A stretch of DNA of 64,000 bases from an uncultured Bacteroidota bacterium (GTDB lineage: Bacteria; Bacteroidota; Bacteroidia; Chitinophagales; Chitinophagaceae). The translations under genes were made by a program, and so were the position numbers. The stretch covers positions 26,357 through 90,356 of the forward strand of contig CAIJXT010000008.1 of NCBI GenBank assembly GCA_903824665.1. The letters are read 5' to 3'. Each line of letters starts with the position of its first letter. Positions within the stretch are counted from its first letter, which is position 1. Below are positions 9,571 through 18,656 of this stretch, piece by piece. The notes under the pieces were generated by a model. It worked only from the letters and a program-made list of their open reading frames with translations. It did not search any database and was not told the origin of the DNA.

Positions 9571-9821
9571 TGGCGAAAGCAGTCCAGAATGGCAATAGAC
9601 CTTTGTCCTACAAAAGCAAAAAAATGATGAAACCAGACACAGTAAACGCAACCTCAAATTTCAGCAATGTGATGCTTACAGGAACAATACTGCTTGCCAA
9701 TGTGGACATGAATGGTTTGCTGGACTATAGCCTCAAAGCATTTTTTGGCGGAGCAATATGGCTTGGGTATAAGATAACTGCTGACTACCTGGAACGGAAA
9801 CGTAAATCAAAAAACAAATGA
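9570..9821 (+). CDS. Small membrane protein (start possibly at an internal ATG)
   Basis: Hydrophobic segments VMLTGTILLANV and LKAFFGGAIWLGYKI with basic C-terminus; annotated ATG overlaps last iteron. Confidence 0.6.
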   Translation: MAKAVQNGNRPLSYKSKKMMKPDTVNATSNFSNVMLTGTILLANVDMNGLLDYSLKAFFGGAIWLGYKITADYLERKRKSKNK

Positions 9822-10300
9822 GTACAGCAAACAAAATTCTGGCGGGCTCTGTAATAGGAGCCGGAGCCATTGCCGCCATTGCTTACCTGAAAAACATTAA
9901 AAGAGCGCAGGCACAATTGGAAATTATCCCTGTTATTAACATCCACCAGATAAGTCTTGAAGGACTAACCGTAAGAGTGGATGCTTTACTGAAGAACCCA
10001 ACAGGTGCAAGTTTTAAAATCAAGTATCCATTTGTCAAGTTGAATCACAAGGATGCACTGTTAGGCAGTTCTCAGGCTGTCAATAAGGACATAAAAATAC
10101 CCGCATTTGGGCAGGTGATGATAAAGGATATAATGATTAAAGTGCCCGTGCTTAGTTTTTTCTCGGTTGGCTACGACATTATCAAAGCCCTGATGAACAA
10201 GCAGCCCATAACACTGACCATATCAGTAATCACAACAGCCGATTTAGGCGTAACGCAGGTAGCTATTGAACACAAACAGGACATGACACTAAAAAAGTAA
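9818..10300 (+). CDS. LEA/WHy-domain-like membrane-anchored protein
   Basis: N-terminal TM (ILAGSVIGAGAIAAIAYL) then beta-rich VDALLKNPTGASFKIKYPFVKL.. typical of LEA14/WHy folds. Confidence 0.6.
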   Translation: MSTANKILAGSVIGAGAIAAIAYLKNIKRAQAQLEIIPVINIHQISLEGLTVRVDALLKNPTGASFKIKYPFVKLNHKDALLGSSQAVNKDIKIPAFGQVMIKDIMIKVPVLSFFSVGYDIIKALMNKQPITLTISVITTADLGVTQVAIEHKQDMTLKK

Positions 10301-10303
10301 ATA

Positions 10304-12148
10304 GTGGAAGCAAGAAAGAAACGAAATATTAAAAGCGGTGAGCAGTACAGCCGATTGTTCCCGGAAGCAAATACAGCTACGCATACCATAATGACAAATG
10401 CGGGAGTAGGCGATACTGTGGCATTTATCCCGAAAGTAGTGCGTAAAACACTCGATCATACAAAGGCTATTGCTAAAGTACTGAAAGGAAACAGTGACTA
10501 TGACACATGCCGTAATATCTGGCAATTCGTGTACGACCACATTGCGTACCGCAGGGACAAAGATGGCTATGAGCAGATAAGAAGCCCGGCAAGATCATGG
10601 CATGACCGTCAAGCAGGAGTTGATTGCGATTGTTACACCACGTTCATCAGCAGCATACTTTCCAATTTAGGTATTGCGCATAAGTTGAGAATTACGAAGT
10701 ACAGCAAACCCTACTTCCAGCACATCTATCCTATTGCCAACTGTAACGGCAGGGACGTAATACTGGACTGTGTTACAGACCAATTTGATTTTGAAGTACC
10801 ATACAGTGAAAAAAAAGACTATCCAATGGATCTACAATACTTAGATGGCTTAGATGATATAGGCTACAATGACAACCGCCTGTTTGACGGCACGGGCGAA
10901 ATGGAAGAATTAGGGAAGCTGTTTAAAAAGAAAGCAAGCGCACCTGCCTCCGGTGGCGGCAATAAAAAGGGCGGTGGCGTATTCAAAAAGATCGGCGCTG
11001 CCGCAAAAAAGGTCACAAAAGCAGCCGGAGGAGCGGTAAAGAATACAGGTAAGAAAATAGCTACCACAGCTAAAAAAGCCAACCTGAAAAAGGTGCTGAA
11101 TGTCGTTAACAAAGTAAATCCGGCAACGGTAGCCCTTCGTAATGGATTGTTGGCAGGCATGAAGCTGAATGTAAGTAATGTGGCAAAGAGGCTCCGGTGG
11201 AGTTACCTCACCCCCGATCAGGCAAAAGCAAAGGGGATGCAGATGGACAGGTGGAATAAGCTGGTACAGACTAGACAAAAGCTGGAGAACATCTTTTATG
11301 GTGCTGGTGGCAACCCTGCCAATCTGAAAAAGGCAATACTCGGTGGTAAAGGCAATAGCGATAAGGCGGTAAATGGCTTTGATGGCTTTGATGGCTTGCG
11401 AAACCGCAGTGATGCAGCACAAATGAGCGTACATACTTCTTTGTCGCAACTGCTCGGCCCTGAAATATACTATTCTGAAAACGGATATCAGTCGCTTGGT
11501 GAATTAGGAGAACCGGTTACCCTTGCGGTAGTTGCCGCAGCATCGGGCGCAATCGCAACGATTGCCGGGCTTATCAAGAAAATTGGCGACATCTTCGGTG
11601 GCAAGGGTGAAGGCTCTAAAGATTTCAACGAGGCTGAAAATGCAGTAGCTGAAAAAGAAACTCAGGCGATCACCCAACAAGCAAACGAAGCTGGTGTATC
11701 ACCTGCCGAAACATTTACGCCTACAAGCCCATCTGCAACCAATGAAGGCGGTGGCGGATCGCCCGGAAGTGCCACACCCCCGTCTGCTTCATATGACAAC
11801 CCAATGCCCAGCGACAGCGGTGGTGGAACTACTACGGCTGTTTCGCCACCAGCGCAGACGAGTACCGAAGCAACCGAAAGCGGAGAAAAGACAGCGGCAA
11901 AAGCTGCCACAGATGCAGGCAATAACGAAGAAGGATTTTGGAACAAGCATAAAAAGTGGCTGCTTCCGGTGGGAATAGGTATAGGAGGGTTAACGATAAT
12001 AGCCATAGCCGCCTCTGCCATGAAATCGAAATCCAATACCCCTATACCTGCAAAGGCAAAACCTATGCACGGGCTGCCATCCAGAAAAAACCACCAAAGA
12101 AGCAAAGGAAAAAAGCAGGGCAAGAAAAAATCAGTCAAACTGTTGTGA
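10304..12148 (+). CDS. Transglutaminase-like cysteine peptidase domain protein with Lys/Ala-rich region, NGFDGFDGL motif and C-terminal TM
   Basis: VDCDCYTTFISSIL ... YFQHIYPI ... VILDCVTDQF (Cys-His-Asp transglutaminase-like triad); C-terminal WLLPVGIGIGGLTIIAIAASAM. Confidence 0.7.
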   Translation: MEARKKRNIKSGEQYSRLFPEANTATHTIMTNAGVGDTVAFIPKVVRKTLDHTKAIAKVLKGNSDYDTCRNIWQFVYDHIAYRRDKDGYEQIRSPARSWHDRQAGVDCDCYTTFISSILSNLGIAHKLRITKYSKPYFQHIYPIANCNGRDVILDCVTDQFDFEVPYSEKKDYPMDLQYLDGLDDIGYNDNRLFDGTGEMEELGKLFKKKASAPASGGGNKKGGGVFKKIGAAAKKVTKAAGGAVKNTGKKIATTAKKANLKKVLNVVNKVNPATVALRNGLLAGMKLNVSNVAKRLRWSYLTPDQAKAKGMQMDRWNKLVQTRQKLENIFYGAGGNPANLKKAILGGKGNSDKAVNGFDGFDGLRNRSDAAQMSVHTSLSQLLGPEIYYSENGYQSLGELGEPVTLAVVAAASGAIATIAGLIKKIGDIFGGKGEGSKDFNEAENAVAEKETQAITQQANEAGVSPAETFTPTSPSATNEGGGGSPGSATPPSASYDNPMPSDSGGGTTTAVSPPAQTSTEATESGEKTAAKAATDAGNNEEGFWNKHKKWLLPVGIGIGGLTIIAIAASAMKSKSNTPIPAKAKPMHGLPSRKNHQRSKGKKQGKKKSVKLL

Positions 12149-12177
12149 ATCATCTTCAACAATTAAAACAAACCAAA

Positions 12178-12810
12178 ATGGCAAAACAAAAGAAAGGCGG
12201 CAAAAATAAGTTTGCCCAGAAAGCAAAACAGGCTGGATTTATTGACTTTCATCAGCGATTACAGACGAAGGACAACATAAAAAATTCAGCCCTCGAAACA
12301 GGCAAAGATTTACTGATTGGTGTAATAGGTGGCGGTGTGGCGGGTGCGGCAATAGGTAAACCCTCCCTCCTTGTTGGAATCGGGTTAACAGGTGCGGGAC
12401 ACTTCACGGACAACCACTTGTTAAAGCTGTTCGGTATCGGGTTGATGGCAGCCAATGGCTTCCAAAGATCAAAATCTGTGAACGGGCTGGAAGGGCTGGA
12501 CAAACAAGCAATCCTCAACCGCATACAAGCCTACAAAGACAATTTTTCTGAGAAGCTTTTTATAGACAAACTGACTGGCAGACGTTCTGCTAACACTGAA
12601 TCTGCAAATGGTATTGGGGAACTCCAGTTCTTCAATTACCCAAACGATGTGAATGGCGCATACGATGAACTGGCAGCCCTTGAGGACTTGGAACAGCAAA
12701 TTGCACAAAGCGGTATCGACCAGATGCAGGTATCGGGCATGGGTGAGTTTGGAGAATTTGGGGAAATGGGAGAACTGGCATCTATAGACGCATCAGATTT
12801 AAACCTGTAA
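12178..12810 (+). CDS. Gly-rich hydrophobic (probable membrane/virion) protein; likely start 12178 rather than 11956
   Basis: DLLIGVIGGGVAGAAIGKPSLLVGIGLTGAG; contains SVNGLEGLD, SANGIGEL, GMGEFGEFGEMGEL. Confidence 0.6.
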   Translation: MAKQKKGGKNKFAQKAKQAGFIDFHQRLQTKDNIKNSALETGKDLLIGVIGGGVAGAAIGKPSLLVGIGLTGAGHFTDNHLLKLFGIGLMAANGFQRSKSVNGLEGLDKQAILNRIQAYKDNFSEKLFIDKLTGRRSANTESANGIGELQFFNYPNDVNGAYDELAALEDLEQQIAQSGIDQMQVSGMGEFGEFGEMGELASIDASDLNL

Positions 12811-12863
12811 CAAACAATATAACAACAATCAATAACCAAATTAAAAACCAAAAAACAACTATT

Positions 12864-13580
12864 ATGTTAGAATTCAACGGAATTGAAGAGTACAGCAACC
12901 AGGGCGCACTGCTTGGCGTGGACGGGCTGGATGATGCGGAACTGTTAGGTGCATTACGGAGCATGAACCCCATCAAACGTGCCAAGACAGTCAACAAGCT
13001 GGCAAACAGCGGCCCTGCCAGCAAGGGGTCGAGGGCGGAAATGGAAAAACACTTCGGTGAGCTGCCGCCCAATATCAAGCAGTCATTGGTAAAAGGGGAA
13101 TTGCGCCTTGCGGACACAATCGTCTATTCTATCAAGAAGGTAGGAGCCAAGACCATAAAGATGTTTGAAACGCAGGACACGAAGGAAATAGGCTTGCGCA
13201 ACATTTCCAATGCCAAACTGCCAAAGAACCAGATATTGCTGGTAAGCGGCATTATCCTTCTTGCTGGTACGTCTGCGGATGCGACCAATGACAAGGTAAT
13301 GGCAACGGAATACAAAGGCATTGAGTTTTTTCCGGCAATCGCATCGGGAGAGCTTAACCTGAAGTCCAACAAAAAGCAGATAGTACCGGAAACAGGCTGC
13401 GGTGTATTCAAGACAGGTAACTATCATGGCGTACCTGCTGGCTATTACAAGCTGGCTAATCCCCGGCTGATCCTTGATGATGTGCTGATAGAACTGACCA
13501 TTGAGTTAGGCACAATGGACGGCATACCTGCCAATACCTACCTGTATGCGGCATTGCATGGCACGATCACCACTCCATAA
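12864..13580 (+). CDS. Candidate major capsid/structural protein of element A
   Basis: 238 aa, helical N-terminal ~75 aa with GVDGLDD motif, then beta-rich body (ANPRLILDDVLIELTIELGTMDGIPANTYLYAALHGT); position upstream of lysis genes. Confidence 0.45.
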   Translation: MLEFNGIEEYSNQGALLGVDGLDDAELLGALRSMNPIKRAKTVNKLANSGPASKGSRAEMEKHFGELPPNIKQSLVKGELRLADTIVYSIKKVGAKTIKMFETQDTKEIGLRNISNAKLPKNQILLVSGIILLAGTSADATNDKVMATEYKGIEFFPAIASGELNLKSNKKQIVPETGCGVFKTGNYHGVPAGYYKLANPRLILDDVLIELTIELGTMDGIPANTYLYAALHGTITTP

Positions 13581-13631
13581 CCGGCAGCGGCAGCTATTGC
13601 GCCTGCAATAGCTGCCGCCTAAATAAACAAC

Positions 13632-14201
13632 ATGGCAAACCTGTTAATCAAACGGCTACCCAACATACCCTATCTGCCCTATATAGCCATGAGCATTGCC
13701 GTTCCCGCATTGCTGGTGATATTCAGTAAGAAAGCAAAGGCTGCAAACCAAAGGGCATCAACGCCCTACAATAACCTGAAAGCCTTTCTTACCATGATCC
13801 AGTATGCTGAAGGCACTTATGGGCAGGACGCTTACCGTATGCACTATGGCGGACAATTATTTAACAGCTATGCCCGTCATCCCAATATCGCTATTACCAA
13901 AAGTGGCATTACAAGTACAGCCGCTGGCGCATACCAGATATTGTACCGGACATGGACAGGCGTACAACAGGCATTGCAACTGCCGGACTTTAGCCCGGCA
14001 AGCCAGAACAGGGCAGCCATTGAACTGATCCGGCGAAGGGGTGCATTGCAAGCGGTGTTGGCGGGACGGTTTGAAGATGCGGTGGAAAAATGTAAAAAAG
14101 AATGGGCATCACTCCCCGGTGCAGGTTATGGGCAGCGGGAACGTAGCCTTGCACTACTCAGCGATGTGTATAGAAGTGCGGGTGGGCAGGTAGTAGTATA
14201 A
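13632..14201 (+). CDS. Membrane-anchored lambda-R-like (GH104) lysozyme
   Basis: MIQYAEGTYGQDAY...TSTAAGAYQILYRTW...LPDFSPASQNRAAIELIRRRGAL...WASLPGAGYGQ; N-terminal TM IAMSIAVPALLVIF. Confidence 0.9.
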   Translation: MANLLIKRLPNIPYLPYIAMSIAVPALLVIFSKKAKAANQRASTPYNNLKAFLTMIQYAEGTYGQDAYRMHYGGQLFNSYARHPNIAITKSGITSTAAGAYQILYRTWTGVQQALQLPDFSPASQNRAAIELIRRRGALQAVLAGRFEDAVEKCKKEWASLPGAGYGQRERSLALLSDVYRSAGGQVVV

Positions 14202-14219
14202 CAATTAAAAAATAAACAG

Positions 14220-14630
14220 ATGAGCGAAAACAATGCGCCAGCAATCAACATAGCGGGCATCGTCAAAAAGCGGTTTGACTTGCTGATAACCGCAGGGGAT
14301 GCAACCTACACCCAAACATTCGAGCTGGATAAGACAATTGCCTTTGTAAAGGGAGTGTTGCTCACATCGGATAAGGACGACCTGATGTATTACAGGGGTT
14401 CGCAAAAGATAGAGATCAACAGGCAGGAAATATTCCCTGAAGGCTATGAAAGCAAATTGGTTATCAGCGGTATCAACTGCCCTGTCAACCAGCGGTACTA
14501 CCTGACGGGAAATATGCCCATCGGCAACGGGCTTATAAAGATTGACTACAAGGATAAGGATGACAGCCGTGCGCCATTTGAGGCATACCGCATTTCGCTG
14601 TACCTCGATTGTGAACTGAAAGCCTATTAA
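14220..14630 (+). CDS. Beta-rich hypothetical (candidate minor capsid/jelly-roll protein)
   Basis: 136-aa ORF in tight operon between lysozyme and further beta-rich ORFs. Confidence 0.5.
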   Translation: MSENNAPAINIAGIVKKRFDLLITAGDATYTQTFELDKTIAFVKGVLLTSDKDDLMYYRGSQKIEINRQEIFPEGYESKLVISGINCPVNQRYYLTGNMPIGNGLIKIDYKDKDDSRAPFEAYRISLYLDCELKAY

Positions 14631-14649
14631 CCCGATAAACTGCAAAACT

Positions 14650-15105
14650 ATGCTGACCAATGTAATTATTGTGCCTATCCCCATAACAAGACGAGGGCAG
14701 AAGGTCTTTTTCGAGGTAAGCATCCCAAAAGACGTGAACAGGATAATCGGGATCGAAGCAAGCATAACTGGCTTATCGGGTATAACGCTGGTCGAAATTA
14801 TTGGCAGGCAGGTTGCTGGGATGATAAAGCTGCAAGCCGAAGGTATAGCGAACCAATGCTACAGCACTCAGGCACATATCGGCATCAGCAGTTTAGACAA
14901 GAACCAGCCCGGCTTCAACCCTGCATATACAGCTTGGCAGCAAAACGCATATGTAGGCAGTTATAACCGGGAACCGGAACAAGTAAGGATCGGCAATACG
15001 AACACGCTTTACGGCAGTTATACGGACATATATGGCAAAAGAATAAGCAGGGATTTGGTTTACACTATCGGGCTGTATTTATGGACGGAAAGAAAAGACA
15101 ACTGA
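14650..15105 (+). CDS. Beta-rich hypothetical (candidate structural protein)
   Basis: 151-aa ORF, operonic position. Confidence 0.5.
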   Translation: MLTNVIIVPIPITRRGQKVFFEVSIPKDVNRIIGIEASITGLSGITLVEIIGRQVAGMIKLQAEGIANQCYSTQAHIGISSLDKNQPGFNPAYTAWQQNAYVGSYNREPEQVRIGNTNTLYGSYTDIYGKRISRDLVYTIGLYLWTERKDN

Positions 15106-15106
15106 A

Positions 15107-15439
15107 ATGACACAAGAACTGGCAATAGCCTATATCCGAAAAAGAACGGCAGAGCTTGGGCAAGGCGATCAATATTACCTCCGCTTCCGGCATTATGTGC
15201 TACCCCCATTGGGTGAACAGGTAATAACAGGAGGGACAGCATTATTCGTGCTGGTTGACCCATCACCACATATCAGGGTAGAAAATGAAACAGGATTGTT
15301 TGACCTGACCGAAACAGCAGTCAACGAATTGCAATACGAGTACCAGGGTATATTCCATATAACCAACTACAGCCCTTCACTGCAACACGTTCAAATGATA
15401 CAGGTAATTTTTAAAAACGAAGCACAATGCCACAGATAG
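15107..15439 (+). CDS. Beta-rich hypothetical (candidate structural protein)
   Basis: 110-aa ORF starting 2 bp after previous gene; overlaps next. Confidence 0.5.
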   Translation: MTQELAIAYIRKRTAELGQGDQYYLRFRHYVLPPLGEQVITGGTALFVLVDPSPHIRVENETGLFDLTETAVNELQYEYQGIFHITNYSPSLQHVQMIQVIFKNEAQCHR

Positions 15440-16254
15440 AAGAAAAGTTTGACCAGGACAGGGTTGACGGTCTCAAAAGATACCTTCAAAGAGAGGCATC
15501 GAAGAACAGGAAGAAGGACTTTGAAATTGTAGTGGATGGCTTTAAGGTAGTGTCCCGTACCAATAACGTTGACGAATTTGATGAGTATGAACAGGAACTC
15601 AGGAATGATACCAGCAGCCTCAGTATCCTCATCTATGATGGTCCGACAACCAACCGCAATACGAAGCATTCGTTCTACTTCAATGACGAACGAACCACAA
15701 ACCGAAAAGCGGTGAACGGATTGGGCAGCCTTGGGGAAATTGATCACCTGGTGCAGATGAGGATTGATGAAAATAACAGGGATCATATGGTTGCGAAGCT
15801 GCGGGAAGACCTGGAGCGGACACAAGATGAACTGGATCAGGCTTTGGAGTACAATGAAACGCTGGAACAGACGGTCAACACCTTAAAAAGTAAGAAGCTG
15901 TCCGACAACAACAACCTCGGAGACTTACTAAATGCGTTCATCGGCTCTATAGTCAAATCCAATGCCAGCAAGCTGCCGGGGGGTGAAATGCTTGCTGGGC
16001 TATTTGCAGGTGCGGAAACGGAAAAACAACCAATAGAACTCCCACAGGAAGGGGAGCCGTCTAAAGTAACCTTCAAAAAACAAAAACCAGCGGACGAACC
16101 AGATGAAATGACCCAAAACCGGATGGCATTGATTGCGGATCTACAGAAAAAACTCAATGAACTGCAAATGGTGGGCTTGTTCTCCATTATTGAACACCTG
16201 ACCACCAAACCGGAACAAATACAAACAGTAATCGAAATTCTTAACGACAAATAG
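15427..16254 (+). CDS. Two-domain protein with coiled coil, NGLGSLGEI linker
   Basis: N-terminal ~95-aa domain, KAVNGLGSLGEIDHLVQM linker, then DLERTQDELDQALEYNETLEQTVNTL coiled coil. Confidence 0.6.
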   Translation: MPQIEEKFDQDRVDGLKRYLQREASKNRKKDFEIVVDGFKVVSRTNNVDEFDEYEQELRNDTSSLSILIYDGPTTNRNTKHSFYFNDERTTNRKAVNGLGSLGEIDHLVQMRIDENNRDHMVAKLREDLERTQDELDQALEYNETLEQTVNTLKSKKLSDNNNLGDLLNAFIGSIVKSNASKLPGGEMLAGLFAGAETEKQPIELPQEGEPSKVTFKKQKPADEPDEMTQNRMALIADLQKKLNELQMVGLFSIIEHLTTKPEQIQTVIEILNDK

Positions 16255-16261
16255 AAAAACA

Positions 16262-16444
16262 ATGACACACCAATACGATTTCATTATCGAAGCACCTACG
16301 GAAAAAGAAGCTGAACAAAAGATCAATGCCTTGGCAATGCTTGCAAGCAAGTTAAAAACCAACGAACTGGTAAAACTGGCATTGGTGGTAGAAAAAGACC
16401 CGGTAACAACCCGGCTGGCAAAAAAATTCCTCAAACTCAATTAG
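16262..16444 (+). CDS. Small helical hypothetical protein
   Basis: 60-aa ORF, operonic. Confidence 0.5.
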   Translation: MTHQYDFIIEAPTEKEAEQKINALAMLASKLKTNELVKLALVVEKDPVTTRLAKKFLKLN

Positions 16445-16495
16445 GAGCAGGTCTTAGGCTAAGAAAGTTTACAAACCCAAAAAGTAAATCTAACC

Positions 16496-17188
16496 GTGTA
16501 CACGAACAATGAACAAGCAAGTAGCGAAAGGGAACTTACCGTCCGTGAAAAAATACAATACTCCTTGCTGGGTGTCCTTGTGTTGGGAGGGGCGGTAATG
16601 CTTGGGCGGACAATTGTAAAAAAAGCCACCTCCAACAATGAGCAGCGCAAAACCTATACAGAGGGCAATACAGCAACGTATGCCAAGCAGATAAAAATGG
16701 CTTTTGACAATGACGGCTGGTGGGGAACGGACAAAGATGTTTTACGGCAGGTAGTACGGGTAATACCAAGTAAGGGCGAGTTCAGAAAGGTAATGACCTC
16801 TTACCAAAAGCTATACGGCAGAAACCTGCTGGCAGATATGCAGGGTGAATTAAAAACAACAGAGTACAATGAAATACTGGCAATCATTTCAACAAAGCCG
16901 GAGCATGGCGAAGAGACTGTCAACGAAGTAACGGCTGAAAAATTGCAAAGCTGGGCAAAACGGGCAAGGGCGGCATTTGAGATCAGCTATGGCCCGTTTC
17001 CGGGAACAGATGAGCCAGCAATCAGGGCGGTGTTCCTTGAAATACCGACACAGGAAGCATACCGGAAAATGGCAGCCGTGTATCAATCCATGTACGGTAA
17101 CAGTTTTACGGACGACCTCAAAAGCGAACTTGAATTATGGGAATACGCACCGATGATGCAGCTTATTTCCGGCAAACCAAAAAATTAA
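16496..17188 (+). CDS. TM-anchored protein with two annexin-like repeats
   Basis: TM IQYSLLGVLVLGGAVMLG; repeats WGTDKDVLRQVVRVIPSKGEFRKVMTSYQKLYGRNLLADMQGEL and PGTDEPAIRAVFLEIPTQEAYRKMAAVYQSMYGNSFTDDLKSEL (GTDE...YxxxYGxxLxxDLxxEL annexin signature). Confidence 0.7.
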   Translation: MYTNNEQASSERELTVREKIQYSLLGVLVLGGAVMLGRTIVKKATSNNEQRKTYTEGNTATYAKQIKMAFDNDGWWGTDKDVLRQVVRVIPSKGEFRKVMTSYQKLYGRNLLADMQGELKTTEYNEILAIISTKPEHGEETVNEVTAEKLQSWAKRARAAFEISYGPFPGTDEPAIRAVFLEIPTQEAYRKMAAVYQSMYGNSFTDDLKSELELWEYAPMMQLISGKPKN

Positions 17189-18204
17189 ACATGGCAACGA
17201 AAACGAAAAAGGCAGCGACAAAAAAAAGCGGTAAAGCAGCACCTCCCAAACAACCGAAGACACGAAAGGCAAAACAACCGATGGGAAAAGGTGCAACTGC
17301 CAAACCTGCCGCAAAGGATAAGACAGGGCAGATCATCATGACCACCCTTGCTGTAGGTTTAGCAGGTGTCGCTGGATACTTCGGTTGGCAGTACATGAAA
17401 AAGCGCATGGCTACCCGCAACGATGCGGACATAAATATTACCGATACTGATTTTGTTACTCCGGTTATCAAACCCATAAAACCCATAAAGGAAACGCCTA
17501 CCCCTTCACCCGGAAACTATGCCAAAAGCCGCAATGACGATTTCCCTTTAAAGAAAGGCAGCAAGGGTGACCGGGTCAGGTCTTTGCAACAGGCATTGAT
17601 TGACAAATATAGCAGCAGTGCTTTACCCAAATTCGGAGCGGATAGTGATTTCGGAACTGAAACTGCCAATGCGCTGAAGAAGTACGGAATACCAATACCC
17701 GTTACAGAAAGTGCATTCAACCTGCTCACACAGGCAGGTGGTAATGTGGGAAATGCAGCCGGAATAGCAAACAAATTACATGCTGCCGCATCAAATAAAA
17801 ATTTTGATAGTGTGCTGAGTTTGCTCAAAAACATCAGGAACAAACAGGACTACCAACAAGTTGGCAACAGTTTCCTGCAATTACGGTTGCGGGGAGTAAG
17901 GCAGACCCTCGTCAACGGACTACTCAGCAGCTTTGATAATGCAGAGCAGAAACAAAAGATAGGTATGGAGTTCGTTCGTATGGGTTTGCAATACAATGGC
18001 AGCAAGTGGAGCCTGGCTGGTTTCGATGGGCAGCCGGTAGTAACAACGGAACCCGCCACCGTTTGGATCTCTTCCGCCCAAAGCCTGCAAGTGCCTGCAA
18101 TGATGGTGTTGGGTAATGAAGTAACACGCAGGTTGGACTACACCCTTTTTGAAAACAACAACAAGTATTTTTTAGTCAAAACACAATCAATCAAATATCT
18201 ATAA
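17137..18204 (+). CDS. TM-anchored peptidoglycan-binding protein (likely start 17191)
   Basis: Lys/Ala-rich N-terminus, TM MTTLAVGLAGVAGYFGWQYM, PLKKGSKGDRVRSLQQALIDKY...FGTETANALKKYG PG_binding_1-like. Confidence 0.75.
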   Translation: MGIRTDDAAYFRQTKKLNMATKTKKAATKKSGKAAPPKQPKTRKAKQPMGKGATAKPAAKDKTGQIIMTTLAVGLAGVAGYFGWQYMKKRMATRNDADINITDTDFVTPVIKPIKPIKETPTPSPGNYAKSRNDDFPLKKGSKGDRVRSLQQALIDKYSSSALPKFGADSDFGTETANALKKYGIPIPVTESAFNLLTQAGGNVGNAAGIANKLHAAASNKNFDSVLSLLKNIRNKQDYQQVGNSFLQLRLRGVRQTLVNGLLSSFDNAEQKQKIGMEFVRMGLQYNGSKWSLAGFDGQPVVTTEPATVWISSAQSLQVPAMMVLGNEVTRRLDYTLFENNNKYFLVKTQSIKYL

Positions 18205-18205
18205 C

Positions 18206-18613
18206 ATGAAAAACAGACACAAAAGAAGAACAGGCAATGGACATGTCCGGCACATCGTAGTACACAACACGGGAACAAGACCGGATATGCGGGTTAGGGA
18301 ACTCGACAAGCTACCTTATCACTACATCATTACAAGGGGCGGCAAACTGCTTAACCTCAAACCTGTCCGTAAAGAAGACAAAACAGTAGAAGTGGCATGG
18401 CTGGGTGGGCTGGACAGGTATGGCAGGCACACCGACAACCGAACGGAAGGACAAAGCGACACTTTGTTTAATACGCTCGTGTTGTTGACAGAACGTTTTC
18501 CCGAAGCACAGATAACACCTGCAGACAAGCTGTACCTATATGGCTATGCCAATCCCGGCTTTGACCTGATAGCGTGGCTAAACGAATACATTCCCGCCTT
18601 TCTCGCAGCATAG
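18206..18613 (+). CDS. N-acetylmuramoyl-L-alanine amidase (amidase_2-like)
   Basis: HIVVHNTGTRPDM...PYHYIITRGGKLLNL...YGYANPGFDLIAWLNEYI. Confidence 0.75.
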   Translation: MKNRHKRRTGNGHVRHIVVHNTGTRPDMRVRELDKLPYHYIITRGGKLLNLKPVRKEDKTVEVAWLGGLDRYGRHTDNRTEGQSDTLFNTLVLLTERFPEAQITPADKLYLYGYANPGFDLIAWLNEYIPAFLAA

Positions 18614-18656
18614 CGCACGGACATTCCTTTCTTAACGGGTTACCAACCAAAAAAAT

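Noticed and set aside
10910-11449. Minus-strand ORFs inside element A (e.g. 10910-11449, 11662-12162)
   Set aside because: Antisense shadows of strongly coding plus-strand genes with low-complexity translations.
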